Below, in pieces: positions 1-9,860 of a stretch of DNA of 64,000 nt. Each line of letters starts with the position of its first letter. Position 1 is the first letter of the stretch. Position numbers and translations under genes: made by a program. The notes under the pieces were generated by a model. The model worked only from the letters and a program-made list of their open reading frames with translations. It ran no database searches and had not been told where the DNA came from. This DNA is from Shewanella acanthi (GTDB lineage: Bacteria > Pseudomonadota > Gammaproteobacteria > Enterobacterales > Shewanellaceae): positions 2,356,001 through 2,420,000 of the forward strand of contig NZ_CP080413.1 of assembly GCF_019457475.1 (NCBI RefSeq), given 5' to 3'.

Positions 1-1
1 A

Positions 2-559
2 ATCGCAAAATCCCTTGCTGAAAAACAAGCTGATACCGATATGCTCACCCAGATCAATAATCGTCGTGCATTTTTTAATCTGGGTATACAAATGGTTCAT
101 CAAACCCATCGACTAAAGGAAAGTTTAGCGGTAATCATGTTTGATCTTGATCATTTTAAACAAATCAATGATTTATGGGGGCATGCGTCGGGAGATGCGG
201 CTTTGATACACGTTGCTCACCTTGCACAGGACATTATTCGCAAAACCGATATACTGGCCAGAATTGGAGGCGAAGAGTTTGCCATTTTGCTTCCTAATGC
301 CACTCAAGAACACGCCGCGCAGTTGGCAGAACGCATAAGGCAAGCATTTGCTAGTACGCCTTTGGAGTATGATGGGCGAAAAATCTACTGCACTGCGAGT
401 TTTGGGGTTACCTCCCTAGCCCTTGAACACATCGCACCCGACTATGATCCCCTGCAGTTACTTAGTGCATTAGTCAATTTTGCCGACGAAGCTATGATTA
501 ATGCTAAACGACAGGGCAGAAATCGTATTTGTCGTTCATTAGAACTCAGCTTTGGTTAG
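2..559 (+). CDS. GGDEF-domain diguanylate cyclase, 5' end outside window
   Basis: The last 185 residues of a cyclic-di-GMP synthase. The frame is open from base 2, so the real start and any sensor domain lie upstream of the window. The visible part begins with the usual linker into the GGDEF fold (a 'DMLTQINNRRAF' stretch). The active-site motif is GGEEF, encoded at 266-280, a functional variant of GGDEF. An RxxD inhibitory site (RKTD) sits five residues before it, so feedback inhibition by c-di-GMP is expected. It ends with a TAG stop; I see no clear terminator after it. The next gene is a VpsR-like activator on the same strand, which hints at a shared c-di-GMP theme. Confidence 0.9.
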   Translation: MAKSLAEKQADTDMLTQINNRRAFFNLGIQMVHQTHRLKESLAVIMFDLDHFKQINDLWGHASGDAALIHVAHLAQDIIRKTDILARIGGEEFAILLPNATQEHAAQLAERIRQAFASTPLEYDGRKIYCTASFGVTSLALEHIAPDYDPLQLLSALVNFADEAMINAKRQGRNRICRSLELSFG

Positions 560-831
560 TCCAATCACGCTTCCTAGTGGTTTATAGCATAAACTAAGCA
601 AACTACTTACTTGTCACCCCTTTTGCCGATATTGGTGAACATAGCCAATTGCTGCTTGAACCTCATCAGGGTTCTGTTTGATCTTTCCATCATCTCAATT
701 TAAAACATATCACACTGTAAAATAGTCAATTTAATTTTACGCTAGATCCAAAGGTTGATGTTTTCAAGCTTGAGGCCGCAGAATGCACAACCTACACTTA
801 ACTGCAGAAGCACTCCAACGCTCTGACGTGT

Positions 832-2199
832 ATGCGCCCAACTATGCCGGCAACACCCGAATTAGCGAGCTTCAATCAACGCCAGCTGTTAATACTGGAT
901 CCCCATGAAAAGTTACCCGATGTAAAACAGCAGCTAGCGCCATTTGATTGGTTCGTTCTTACAGCACTGGATGCGCAATCAGCACTTAAGATTATGGATA
1001 ATTATCAAATCGATGTGGCAATCGCCACGGTCGACGCCAAGCCATTGCATTTAAAGGAACTGACTGAAAATCTGAGTAAAATTAAAGTTTTTCATCCCAA
1101 ATTACGCTGGACAGCCATTACAGAGGGTCAGCTTAATAGGGACTGTAAGCACATTCTAGCTGAGCATTTTAATGATTATTTTCATCAGCCATTAGATTGG
1201 TTACGTTTAAACGATTCACTGGGCCACGCCTACGGTATGGCCAAACTGAATGGTAAAACCTTAGCATCCTCTTTATATCCCCAAACACTGCCACCCATTC
1301 TAGGCAAGCATCCTAGTCTTCAAAAGCTAAGAAAGGATTTAGACAAATTGGGTCAATCGGATCAAACGGTCTTAATAAGTGGAGAAACTGGAACAGGGAA
1401 AGGATTATGTGCCAAATGGCTACACCATTTATCAGCTCGGCACGAAGGCCCCTTTATTGCACTAAACTGTGGAGCCCTTCCCCCCACATTAATTCAATCA
1501 ACGCTCTTTGGGTTTGAAAAAGGTGCCTTTACTGGCGCAGAGAAACGCTATTTAGGCTATCTAGAGCAAGCACAGGGGGGAACATTATTTCTCGACGAAA
1601 TCGCCGACCTCCCCCTCGAATTACAGGTTAATTTGTTACAGTTCCTCGATGAAAAACACATTTATCGCATTGGTTCAACCCAAGCTCAAGCCGTTGATTG
1701 TCGTCTTTTGTTTGCCTCACATCAAGATTTGGAGACTGCAGTTGAGGAGGGACGCTTTCGGGAGGACCTTTTCCATCGAATCAATGTGCTGCGTCTGCAT
1801 GTCCCTTCTTTACGAGAATATATGAGTGATATTATGGTAATAGCGGAACTCTTTTTGGCTCAAGAACACCCAAGTTACCCGCTGTTGTCATTTAGTGATG
1901 AGGCCAAACATGCTATTAAACATTATGCCTGGCCAGGCAATGTACGTGAACTACAGAACCGGATCCGCCGTGGAGCCGTGATGGCTGAACCCCCATCAAT
2001 TAGCCCACGGGATTTAGGATTAGAAGAGTTAATAACTTCAAGGCGACAAAATCCTTCCGAGAATTCCCTACTCAATGCGGAAAACTTACTTAAGGCCATC
2101 ATAGACAATAAACACAATATTTCGGCCGCCGCAAGGCAACTTAATGTTTCACGAAGTACCTTTTATCGGCTGATAAAAAAGTGTCAAATCAAACTGTAA
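832..2199 (+). CDS. VpsR-like sigma-54 interacting transcriptional activator
   Basis: 455-residue enhancer-binding protein. Residues ~15-140 form a degenerate receiver-like domain. An AAA+ sigma-54 interaction domain follows, with Walker A GETGTGKG at residues 184-191, the sigma-54 contact motif GAFTGA at 231-236 and Walker B 'GGTLFLDEI'. A Fis-type helix-turn-helix ends the protein ('ISAAARQLNVSRSTFYRLI'). The N-terminal half matches my memory of Vibrio VpsR in layout and short motifs (an 'AEHFNDYF...LGHAYGMA' segment). VpsR binds c-di-GMP and drives matrix genes, and the two flanking diguanylate cyclases fit that. The target here is unknown. The start is uncertain: ATG at 832 or 844, neither with a good SD. 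Confidence 0.85.
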   Translation: MRPTMPATPELASFNQRQLLILDPHEKLPDVKQQLAPFDWFVLTALDAQSALKIMDNYQIDVAIATVDAKPLHLKELTENLSKIKVFHPKLRWTAITEGQLNRDCKHILAEHFNDYFHQPLDWLRLNDSLGHAYGMAKLNGKTLASSLYPQTLPPILGKHPSLQKLRKDLDKLGQSDQTVLISGETGTGKGLCAKWLHHLSARHEGPFIALNCGALPPTLIQSTLFGFEKGAFTGAEKRYLGYLEQAQGGTLFLDEIADLPLELQVNLLQFLDEKHIYRIGSTQAQAVDCRLLFASHQDLETAVEEGRFREDLFHRINVLRLHVPSLREYMSDIMVIAELFLAQEHPSYPLLSFSDEAKHAIKHYAWPGNVRELQNRIRRGAVMAEPPSISPRDLGLEELITSRRQNPSENSLLNAENLLKAIIDNKHNISAAARQLNVSRSTFYRLIKKCQIKL

Positions 2200-2349
2200 T
2201 ACCATACATCGCCTAACCTAAACAGCTGACATATTACGATAAAGCAAATGATTTTACGTGAATGATGAATGAGTGAAATAGGTACTTATGGCTTGGGGAT
2301 AACGAATTGCGAGCACCGCAATTAAACTGAATCTGCCAAGTGACGAAAA

Positions 2350-2384
2350 CAAAAAAGCCTGCAAACTAGCTAGTTGCAGGCTTT
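2350..2384 (-). terminator. Rho-independent terminator after tRNA-Pro
   Basis: On the minus strand a GCCTGCAA...TTGCAGGC-type hairpin (one bulged base) is followed by a run of Ts. It lies 15 bases beyond the tRNA CCA end, so it ends the tRNA transcript. Confidence 0.8.
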
Positions 2385-2398
2385 GATGTATTATAATT

Positions 2399-2475
2399 TG
2401 GTCGGTATGAGAGGATTCGAACCTCCGACCCCTGACACCCCATGACAGTGCGCTACCGGGCTGCGCTACATACCG
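2399..2475 (-). tRNA. tRNA-Pro (anticodon GGG)
   Basis: A 77-nt cloverleaf on the minus strand. The acceptor stem is CGGTATG paired with CATACCG, the T-loop is TTCGAAT and the CCA end is encoded. The anticodon loop reads ATGGGGT, giving anticodon GGG for CCC/CCU proline codons. The anticodon stem has a T-T mismatch that, as I recall, is also found in E. coli tRNA-Pro(GGG). It stands alone between two c-di-GMP genes and has its own terminator. Confidence 0.97.
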
Positions 2476-2819
2476 AATATCTCGAGTAGTTAAGAGTTTA
2501 TTTTGGACAACCTAACCACTTTACTTAGAACACAATTGATGGGGTTTATCCTAAGTGAGGCAGACTTTAGCAAGTGCCCTGCCACGACGCAAGTGGTTAA
2601 TGTGCTGTTATTGCTTAACTGATTAGTTTCTAAGCTGAAGTGTTAGTTTTTTATGGATAATCCCGTTAATTCAGTGCAGTTCATACTTTTCGAGACTTAA
2701 AACGGAGTAACGAATGTATTAAAAGATCCAATCAACAAACATCTGCTAAGCTTGAATAGCTGAAAGTTTAGTGCAATCGATTGCTTTATAAGCATTATTT
2801 TGACTAAAGGGATTTAAAT
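2476..2819. other. Intergenic region without recognised gene
   Basis: 344 bases between the tRNA and the sensor diguanylate cyclase. It must hold the divergent promoters of both. I see no open frame with a ribosome site and no strong repeat. A good SD (AAGGG) occurs at its right end for the TTG start at 2820. Confidence 0.5.
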
Positions 2820-4997
2820 TTGCGTCTATCCGCTGTGAATGCCACACATTTAAAGTTGGCGACCGCATTAGGCCTGATTGGTCTGTTGCTAAATCTCTAT
2901 CCGATACCACTTTTCGCTAACGTCCAGTTAATCTTGGGCAATGCTGCTGTGGTCATTGTTGCCATTTTACTCGGCCCTTGGTACGCCTTGTTTACCGCTT
3001 TATTTACGGCTACTGGCTTAATGATTGCTTGGTCGAGTGCCCACGTTTACTTAGTCTTTCTTCTGGAAGCGGTCTGGCTCGGTTATGCCAGACGCAAGGA
3101 ATTTCCGATACTTTACGCCAATATTGGTTATTGGGTTTTCCTCGGGCTGCCTTTAATGGGTTTGTATCTTTGGTTGATTACCGGAATGTCAATCAGCCAT
3201 ATTCCTTTTACCACCATAAAACAGGCATTTAATGGGATATTTTACACCACGTTAGGTGAGCTTTGCGTTTTTGCCATTCCCAAACTGTGGCACATGAAAA
3301 ATAAACTTGAGTATCACAACCGCCGCAGTTTTAGTTCCCATTTGAGCTATCTCTTTATCATTATCACTACCATCAGTTTACTGACCTCTTCTTTAGTGTT
3401 TAACCATTACTTTTTGAATAAGCAGCAAGAGCTAATAAAACGTAACCTTAACGATACAGGTATTTTTCTAAGCCATGCCACCGAGACCTACCTCGATACG
3501 AATACCCGTGCCGTATCTATTATGGGGAAATTTATCAGCGCAGCCAAAATCCCCGTCGACCAATGGCAGGATATGTTGAGTAGTGTGCAAAGCCTAAATA
3601 ACAATTTTAATACGATGTTAATCGCGAATGAACAGGGAGAAATCGTTGCGGGTAGTCCACTTGAAAGATTACATCAAATCAACAATATGAATAAAAATAT
3701 TAATGTTAAAGACAGGGATTACTTTATCGAAACCTTCAAACATCATAGAACCTTTGTTTCACCAGTATTCGTTGGCCGCGGTATCGGGCAAGGGATTATT
3801 ATTGCCATCAGTGCACCTATATTCGATGAGGCTCAAGAAAAGGCCATCGGTATAGTCGAAGGTAGCTTAGATTTGAACTATTTCGACCATGTTGACAACC
3901 AGAACCAGCACCACGAAACCCAGTCAATTGTCATTCTTGACGATAAATCCAACATTGTTTATGCATCAGATAACTTAGCGCTGAGCCCTTTAACTAAGTT
4001 TAATTTCACCTTAGGTAACAACGATTATCATACAAACCTGCACTTAATGAACATTAATCAGGCAGATACAGAGACCCCAGAATTTATTTATGCCCACCAT
4101 ACTCTGAAAAATGGCTGGCAAATCTATGTGCTTGAACCTTTCATTCCGCTGCTGAAGTTAACGGAAGAACAATATACGAAAACGATTATGTTATTGCTCG
4201 TTAGCATGGCGGGCGCAATCATCATAGCTAAAGCGATAAGCCGACTGACAACCACCCCTCTAGCCCTACTCGCAAACCATTTTAGCCAAGGTGAAGATGG
4301 CAAAATCAATAAAGAAAAGTTTGCCAAGGGATTACTCGACAGCAGCACGCCAATAGAGATTTATTCGCTATATGAAAGCCTAGAGTCAAATCAACAGGCC
4401 TTGCTAAATAACCAACTTGAACTCGAAGATAAAGTTAAACAACGAACCCAAGATTTGGAAATTGCTAACCTGAAATTAAAGGAGATGGCTGAGCGCGACT
4501 CCCTCACCAACCTCTATAATCGCCGCTATACGGAGAAACAATTTTTACAAATTCAGGACTTATGTGAACGTGGTGATGATGCCATTGCGGTAGTACTCCT
4601 CGACTTAGATTTCTTCAAAAAAGTCAATGATACCTATGGTCATTTAGCCGGGGATGAATGTTTAAAAGTGATGGCTGAAGTATTATCGGGACACTTTAAA
4701 CGGGATGTCGATTTGCTATGTCGCTATGGTGGTGAAGAATTTGTGCTGATCCTACCCATGTGCAATGTGTTTAAGGTGGAGCAACACCTTAATGAATTCC
4801 GTGAAAAACTTTCAACCGCAGCTATCATCAATCCTGTCGACGGCATGACCTTTAGTGTGACCGTAAGTATCGGTGCCATAATCGCCGATGCATCCTACAG
4901 TAATGATCTACAGTCTTGGTTAAAACAGGCCGATGAAAACCTGTATGCGGCAAAAGAAAAAGGACGCAATTGCGTGGTGTGCACGCTCATTGGCTAG
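2820..4997 (+). CDS. Membrane sensor diguanylate cyclase (Cache-like sensor + GGDEF)
   Basis: 725 residues starting with TTG, supported by AAGGG a suitable distance upstream. Residues ~1-155 are a cluster of hydrophobic segments (MASE-like integral membrane sensor). A further membrane segment near 175-195 precedes an extracytoplasmic region of about 250 residues of Cache/PDC type, closed by another membrane helix near 455-475. A HAMP-like linker and a short coiled coil lead to the GGDEF domain. The catalytic motif is GGEEF at residues 637-641, with an RxxD inhibitory site (RDVD) five residues before it. It should make c-di-GMP in response to a periplasmic ligand; the ligand cannot be told from sequence. 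Confidence 0.88.
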   Translation: MRLSAVNATHLKLATALGLIGLLLNLYPIPLFANVQLILGNAAVVIVAILLGPWYALFTALFTATGLMIAWSSAHVYLVFLLEAVWLGYARRKEFPILYANIGYWVFLGLPLMGLYLWLITGMSISHIPFTTIKQAFNGIFYTTLGELCVFAIPKLWHMKNKLEYHNRRSFSSHLSYLFIIITTISLLTSSLVFNHYFLNKQQELIKRNLNDTGIFLSHATETYLDTNTRAVSIMGKFISAAKIPVDQWQDMLSSVQSLNNNFNTMLIANEQGEIVAGSPLERLHQINNMNKNINVKDRDYFIETFKHHRTFVSPVFVGRGIGQGIIIAISAPIFDEAQEKAIGIVEGSLDLNYFDHVDNQNQHHETQSIVILDDKSNIVYASDNLALSPLTKFNFTLGNNDYHTNLHLMNINQADTETPEFIYAHHTLKNGWQIYVLEPFIPLLKLTEEQYTKTIMLLLVSMAGAIIIAKAISRLTTTPLALLANHFSQGEDGKINKEKFAKGLLDSSTPIEIYSLYESLESNQQALLNNQLELEDKVKQRTQDLEIANLKLKEMAERDSLTNLYNRRYTEKQFLQIQDLCERGDDAIAVVLLDLDFFKKVNDTYGHLAGDECLKVMAEVLSGHFKRDVDLLCRYGGEEFVLILPMCNVFKVEQHLNEFREKLSTAAIINPVDGMTFSVTVSIGAIIADASYSNDLQSWLKQADENLYAAKEKGRNCVVCTLIG

Positions 4998-5018
4998 CCT
5001 TTTCTGCACTAGAATTAA

Positions 5019-5045
5019 CAACAGGGCTAAATCGTTAGCCCTGTT
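5019..5045 (+). terminator. Hairpin after diguanylate cyclase gene
   Basis: An 11-bp perfect stem, AACAGGGCTAA against TTAGCCCTGTT with a 5-nt loop, starts 21 bases after the stop codon. The T-run is poor, so it may be a weak terminator or a 3'-end stabiliser. Confidence 0.45.
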
Positions 5046-5159
5046 ATCAAAATCAATCCTATTAAGCTCAGCCCAATCAGAACCAGAACACTCAACACGG
5101 ATCAATTCTGTCTTCGAAACGCAAGCTGTGCTGAGTGAACACTATAGATATTCAATATC

Positions 5160-6626
5160 TCAATTGCCCATATGGGCCGTTTGATATTGATCAATGCGCG
5201 AAATCATATAGCCATAGAAGGGATTCCACTTTTGCCTCAGCATTTCGGCCGCGGGCACACTGTAAACACCCCGCTCTCCCCTTGGCGCAGATGCACCGAT
5301 TTGAATGCGAGTCGCATTCTCACGGGTTTTATTACCATAAAGACTGTCATTATCCGAAAATGGCAATGCCACATGGGATAAGGAGTACACGCCAGCAGGC
5401 CATTCGAGACTGAGTGGTTCAATCTGAGGCGCGAGATTTTCCCCTGTCGAAATCCCAAACTCACGCGCTTGAACCTGCGTTGTGTCGCTATTGATGTTCT
5501 CAATTAATGTGCCGCGGTAATGCACCTGCTGCGAAACTGGCGGTAATAACAGTGCTAAAGGATCATCTGGCATCATCTTGCTGTTCAGCGCAATCCGATT
5601 GATATCAAACAACACTAACTCATGCCCATGTTCGGGTAATGCTTGATAAAGCTGCTGTAAGACCGCGGGAGTCGATACTGTCGCATCGACAACGGATTGA
5701 AAAGTCAGAATGGATGGGATTTGTAATAACTGCTCTGCGGTTAAACCACTCAACAGACTTTGGTTACGCAGTGCTAATTGATACACAACATCCCCCGCAT
5801 TCACTGCAAATGAGGTGTACTTAAAAGGATCGTATTCCATCTGAATACTGTTCCATTGCAATTTATCCAAATTAAGCACCCGTCCTAACCAACTCTGCCA
5901 ACGCGCCGCGGCAGCAATTGGGTCAAGGGCAATTGCTGGGGATAAAAAGATCATCCCTGCAAAATCCGCCGGCTGGTTCTGGTTAATCCGTTCTAACTCA
6001 TGATTAAGCGCTGTTGCCGCCCCTGTTGAAAACCCAACAACAAATAAAGGTTTGCCGTTTAACTTTTGTTTCATATGGGCTGTCGCTAAATTTACGGCAG
6101 CGGCTAAATCCTGCCAATAAAGATTAACTAAACCGCTTGGAATCGTGCCGTGACCAGGTAATCGCAGCCCCAACACATGTGCCTTACCCTTAAAATGTAA
6201 GGCCAAATTCGACATCGCATAGGGTGAATCTGACATACCATGGAGCAATAACACCCCAAACTCGGCATTTTCCTTTGGCCACTCGAAACTGCGATTCCAA
6301 TTGTTTCGCCAATGACTTGGATTTGAAAGACTGTCCTTCACATAGCGATTTACCGGAGAAACTTCCGACGCAGGCACTTTCTGTAACACCTTAGTTTCTA
6401 GCTCGGCAAACAATTTGTCCTCAAGGGCCAAGTATTCACTAAAGTGTTCAATTTTAGTGTTATAGCGAAATTCATTTTTAAGTTCTGTGGTATGCCACAG
6501 GGATAAATCGGGGCGGGAGTTCAAAAAATAAATGCCGCCGATCAGGGCTGTAAGTATAATCCCGAGCAAGGCATAGCCTGCAGCCATCAACAGATGTTTA
6601 GTCGAACCAATAATAATGGCTTTCAT
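5160..6626 (-). CDS. Membrane-anchored alpha/beta hydrolase (lysophospholipase-like)
   Basis: 488 residues. One N-terminal membrane helix (about residues 12-34) anchors a periplasmic alpha/beta hydrolase domain. The oxyanion region is 'LLLHGMSDSPYAM' and the nucleophile elbow is GFSTG with Ser200. Likely acid and base are the Asp of 'VVDATV' and the His of 'SLSHVALPF'. The C-terminal part is longer than in the smallest lysophospholipases, giving room for a lid. It faces the sensor cyclase tail to tail. The substrate is unknown; a lipid or ester hydrolase role is inferred from the fold. Confidence 0.8.
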   Translation of the reverse strand: MKAIIIGSTKHLLMAAGYALLGIILTALIGGIYFLNSRPDLSLWHTTELKNEFRYNTKIEHFSEYLALEDKLFAELETKVLQKVPASEVSPVNRYVKDSLSNPSHWRNNWNRSFEWPKENAEFGVLLLHGMSDSPYAMSNLALHFKGKAHVLGLRLPGHGTIPSGLVNLYWQDLAAAVNLATAHMKQKLNGKPLFVVGFSTGAATALNHELERINQNQPADFAGMIFLSPAIALDPIAAAARWQSWLGRVLNLDKLQWNSIQMEYDPFKYTSFAVNAGDVVYQLALRNQSLLSGLTAEQLLQIPSILTFQSVVDATVSTPAVLQQLYQALPEHGHELVLFDINRIALNSKMMPDDPLALLLPPVSQQVHYRGTLIENINSDTTQVQAREFGISTGENLAPQIEPLSLEWPAGVYSLSHVALPFSDNDSLYGNKTRENATRIQIGASAPRGERGVYSVPAAEMLRQKWNPFYGYMISRIDQYQTAHMGN

Positions 6627-6777
6627 TTATGCCCCTAGGCGTTAAAAATCAAACAATGACAATGAATTGCGAGTCATAAAATTATCAAGGCTAATGCCGC
6701 TCTCGCTTAATTAACGTTTTCGCTCAACGGATTTCGCGTTAGTATGGCACCAGTTTTAACCAGTCAAGTGAACCTTC

Positions 6778-7251
6778 ATGCTAATTGGCGCCCCCAACCC
6801 AAGCTATGCGTTTTATCTACCCAATGCCCCATTACTAGATACTAATTGGGATGTTCAGCACCCTGATGCCTGTGAAAAGCTTATCGCACTTAATGGGAAT
6901 CATTGGCGTAAGGTCCTCACTATTATGGCAAAAATTTGTGTTGTAGGGGATGACTGGCGCAGCTATCGCGACAATTTACTGCTAAAGCAACATGAGGTTA
7001 TCCTGATTGGTAGCCGCACATTTCACCCCCATGCACAAACCCATTTTGTTTGCGGTCAAGTCGCAACAACGCTTTTGGGGTTAACTCCGCTGTATCACAA
7101 GACATTAGATGCCGAAGGCAAAATCCATATCATCCAGCCTGAATTGGGCAGTCCGAGCATTAAGCATTGCCTATCGACTCCCTATCTGGATTATCGCCAA
7201 TATTCCAATGCGTTAATCGAACTCACCCGTGCCTATATTGCCGCAAACTAG
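6778..7251 (+). CDS. DUF6942-type conserved protein
   Basis: 157-residue soluble protein without signal peptide. The pattern 'NHWRKVLTIMAK...WRSYRDNLLLKQ' and the C-terminal 'PYLDYRQYSN' match what I recall of the DUF6942 family of Shewanella and Vibrio. Its function is unknown. The ATG at 6778 has only a weak purine-rich stretch upstream. It converges on nadE and shares a bidirectional terminator with it. The family call is from memory and should be held moderately. Confidence 0.65.
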   Translation: MLIGAPNPSYAFYLPNAPLLDTNWDVQHPDACEKLIALNGNHWRKVLTIMAKICVVGDDWRSYRDNLLLKQHEVILIGSRTFHPHAQTHFVCGQVATTLLGLTPLYHKTLDAEGKIHIIQPELGSPSIKHCLSTPYLDYRQYSNALIELTRAYIAAN

Positions 7252-7275
7252 CACCTTAACCCACAAATTTATGCC

Positions 7276-7306
7276 AACAAAAAAGCACCCGAATGGGTGC
7301 TTTTTA
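7276..7306. terminator. Bidirectional terminator between DUF6942 gene and nadE
   Basis: A-run, AAGCACCC / GGGTGCTT stem with a 4-nt loop, then a T-run. It can stop both converging transcripts. Confidence 0.88.
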
Positions 7307-7318
7307 AAAGACTGACTA

Positions 7319-8149
7319 TCAATCGTAAATCGTTGGTATCGCTTGGCGCTTATGCTGAGTCGCTTTATAGATATTGATAAGCTTCTCTTCCACTGCCGCA
7401 TCCACCGCTTTGCCTTCTAAGAAATCATCGATTTGCTCATAGGTTAAGCCGAGGGCGACTTCATCCTCAAGCAGCGGCTGATTGTCTTCTAAATCCGCGG
7501 TAGGAGCCTTATAAACTAAGGATTCTGGCGCACCTAAGTAGGCTGCTAATTGGCGCACTTGGCGTTTATTTAAACCAAATAAAGGCGCTAAGTCGCAGGC
7601 CCCATCGCCCCACTTAGTGTAAAAGCCAGTGATGTTTTCAGCGCTGTGATCGGTTCCCACCACTAAGCCGCCTAAAAGGCCCGCCATTTCGTATTGAGCG
7701 ATCATACGCATTCGCGCTTTGACGTTACCCTTTACAAAATCCACCTTTGCCGCGTCCGGTGAGCGTAGACCAGCTTCCACAAACGCTGTTAATGTGGATT
7801 GATGCACACCGTCCACTCCTTGGTGTACGTTTACCGTGACCAGTTTAGTCGGCTGGATAAATTGGCAGGCTAATTGGGCTTCATGCTCATCTTTTTGGAT
7901 CTGATAGGGTAAGCGCATGGCAATAAACTGATAGCCGCCCTCTGGTTGCTCGCTGTTTAAGCTATCTACCGCTAATTGGCATAAACGGCCCGCGGTGGAG
8001 GAATCTACACCACCACTTATCCCAAGCACCAAGGTCTTGCTGCGGGCATCTTTCAGTTTAGTTTTAATAAACGCCACACGGCGCTGCACTTCAAATTCAG
8101 GCTCGATAGCCTGAAGCACCTTCATTTCTCTTAAAATCTGCGCTTTCAC
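7319..8149 (-). CDS. nadE: NH3-dependent NAD+ synthetase
   Basis: 276 residues, the usual length for the ammonia-dependent enzyme. It amidates nicotinic acid adenine dinucleotide with ATP to give NAD+, the last step of NAD synthesis, in the cytoplasm. The PP-loop motif SGGVDSS is at residues 45-51; other family blocks are '[14 protein letters not shown]', '[16 protein letters not shown]' and '[11 protein letters not shown]'. The open frame extends to an ATG at 8170. I prefer the GTG at 8149 because AAGGTGGA sits seven bases before it and the family begins at this point. It is a single gene with a terminator just downstream. Confidence 0.95.
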   Translation of the reverse strand: MKAQILREMKVLQAIEPEFEVQRRVAFIKTKLKDARSKTLVLGISGGVDSSTAGRLCQLAVDSLNSEQPEGGYQFIAMRLPYQIQKDEHEAQLACQFIQPTKLVTVNVHQGVDGVHQSTLTAFVEAGLRSPDAAKVDFVKGNVKARMRMIAQYEMAGLLGGLVVGTDHSAENITGFYTKWGDGACDLAPLFGLNKRQVRQLAAYLGAPESLVYKAPTADLEDNQPLLEDEVALGLTYEQIDDFLEGKAVDAAVEEKLINIYKATQHKRQAIPTIYD

Positions 8150-8302
8150 CGAAAATTCCACCTTAACCATTCACTGTTATTGGGAGCACGTAAATGGTCT
8201 AACACTACCACTTATTCGATATGGGCTGTAGCAAAAATTGGGCAGCCTAAGTTTAATTGTTGATAAAATGTCACACAGTCACTAAGGGCGTTATAGCCCT
8301 AG

Positions 8303-8343
8303 AACAAAAAGGGCAATAACGCTAGCCGCTACTGCCCTTTTGT
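8303..8343 (-). terminator. Terminator after gsk
   Basis: On the minus strand, an AAAAGGGCA / TGCCCTTTT stem with a ~20-nt loop, followed by a T-run. It begins about 15 bases after the gsk stop. Confidence 0.75.
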
Positions 8344-8357
8344 ACACTTTTGGAAAC

Positions 8358-9662
8358 TTATCTTTCCCAATAGGATTCTTCTAAGCTGTCTTCACGCTCA
8401 GGTAACCCACGGGATAAGCGAGGGCTGTGCTGTGCAAGCACCTCATAGGCCACGCGGTTAGCGTATTTACAAATTTGCGAGAAGGATGAATAACATAGGC
8501 CGTCACGCTTATGCTTGCTCGAACCTGGCACATTGGTCTTGTGGAACGTGTTTGCCGCAAGGTCATGTAATAGGGCCGATAGCGCGCCATCACCGGCACC
8601 ATTAGTGTTACCGATTTTTTCAGGGCCGCCCATATAGGGTGAAATATGCGCATAAACCTTGATGGGGTTTTCACAGTCACGCTGAAGTTTTGGACGCGAA
8701 AATTCATAGCGGTTAAATTCAGGAATCGCGCCTGGCAGCAAGGTATGGGTGGTTTGGCGCTTTTCAGCATCATCGGTGTAACCTGCGGTATAAAGCCCAA
8801 TGGGCCCAGCGGTGGTGAGCACCATATCGCACCACTCCAGTGCTTTTTCACTGGCAAGCAAAGGATCACGAAAGCCGGTTAACGCCTCGCCTTCATCCTC
8901 GTTCATGGCGAGCACTGTGACATGCTCACTGATAAAGTTTTGCCACCAAACCGGGTCTTCTTCAATTAAGAAGCGGGTGCCTAGTGTTAATACCACAGGC
9001 ACGTCGGCTTCTTTTGCGTATTCGATAGCACACATGGCGGCATCGGTAATGCGATCGCCACCGCTCGCACGCATCAAATAGGCGGTTAACACCAACGCCG
9101 CACTGCCCTGCACCACATCTTTATCGATATATTCAGGCGTTAATTTATCCATCGCCCCCTTACTAATTGCAAAGGTACGCTCGCCGCAATCGGAAATCAG
9201 GGTAAAGCAGCGACCAATAGGACCATTTACTGGCTGGAGGAAATTTAAGTCAACTTTTGAGGAGGTATTACACAGATAACGATAGGCGTAACTGCCGACT
9301 TCAATGTTTTGGCTCATTACGCCAAACAACACTGAGCGATCGTCGGCCAAAATCGAATAGTTATGGACGGTATTCCCGATAGTGCCACCAGCAAACTCGT
9401 CACTAATCATATTGTTCGTTTTGAGTTCTTGGTAAAGCGCATGGGCCTTAGCATCATCGATTAAGGTGGAATTGCCCTTAGGTAAGTTATAACGACTTAG
9501 CAGCTCATCTTCTACCTTGGCCTCGATATCCACCAAGGTTTGGTCGATACCGCTGATATAGGTCGCAAAAGGCTGAGGTTGCTGAGTCAGTTGCTCAAGC
9601 AAAGGATCTCGGGTTTTGACCGGAAAATAATGTTTCGATTTGCGCTGACCGGGAAACTTCAT
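8358..9662 (-). CDS. gsk: Inosine-guanosine kinase
   Basis: 434 residues, co-linear with E. coli Gsk from the first residues ('MKFPGQRKSKHYFPV') to the last ('PEREDSLEESYWER'). This PfkB-family enzyme phosphorylates inosine and guanosine to IMP and GMP in purine salvage. The PfkB signature 'NTNGAGDGA' carries the catalytic base, Asp358. Other conserved blocks are 'FAGGTIGNT', 'ADDRSVLFG' and 'TLGTRFLIEEDP'. It lies downstream of hemH on the same strand with about 200 bases between, so it probably has its own promoter. apt, another salvage gene, is further along in the same block. Confidence 0.97.
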   Translation of the reverse strand: MKFPGQRKSKHYFPVKTRDPLLEQLTQQPQPFATYISGIDQTLVDIEAKVEDELLSRYNLPKGNSTLIDDAKAHALYQELKTNNMISDEFAGGTIGNTVHNYSILADDRSVLFGVMSQNIEVGSYAYRYLCNTSSKVDLNFLQPVNGPIGRCFTLISDCGERTFAISKGAMDKLTPEYIDKDVVQGSAALVLTAYLMRASGGDRITDAAMCAIEYAKEADVPVVLTLGTRFLIEEDPVWWQNFISEHVTVLAMNEDEGEALTGFRDPLLASEKALEWCDMVLTTAGPIGLYTAGYTDDAEKRQTTHTLLPGAIPEFNRYEFSRPKLQRDCENPIKVYAHISPYMGGPEKIGNTNGAGDGALSALLHDLAANTFHKTNVPGSSKHKRDGLCYSSFSQICKYANRVAYEVLAQHSPRLSRGLPEREDSLEESYWER

Positions 9663-9860
9663 AGTGGCTCTCTTTTCCTGGCATCCATGCTAATGGGCAT
9701 AATGACGAAAAATATCCGCCATGTCCTAATAAATGATGAGTCTAGGCGAGGAAGTGTAAAAAACCACTCCCTGCCTCAGGGGGCGCAGATTCTACCATAA
9801 AATCAGCATGAAACTAGAGGCTTAATGCTGAGATTAAGGCAGTAAAATCGACTGTTTACA

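Noticed and set aside
5181..5194. TTGATATTGATCAA, a perfect FNR/EtrA palindrome
   Set aside because: It lies inside the 3' end of the membrane hydrolase gene, with no gene starting downstream in either direction at a fitting distance. Probably chance.
8284..8300. AGGGCGTTATAGCCCT inverted repeat as a second gsk terminator
   Set aside because: Imperfect and without a T-run; the stronger hairpin next to it explains termination.
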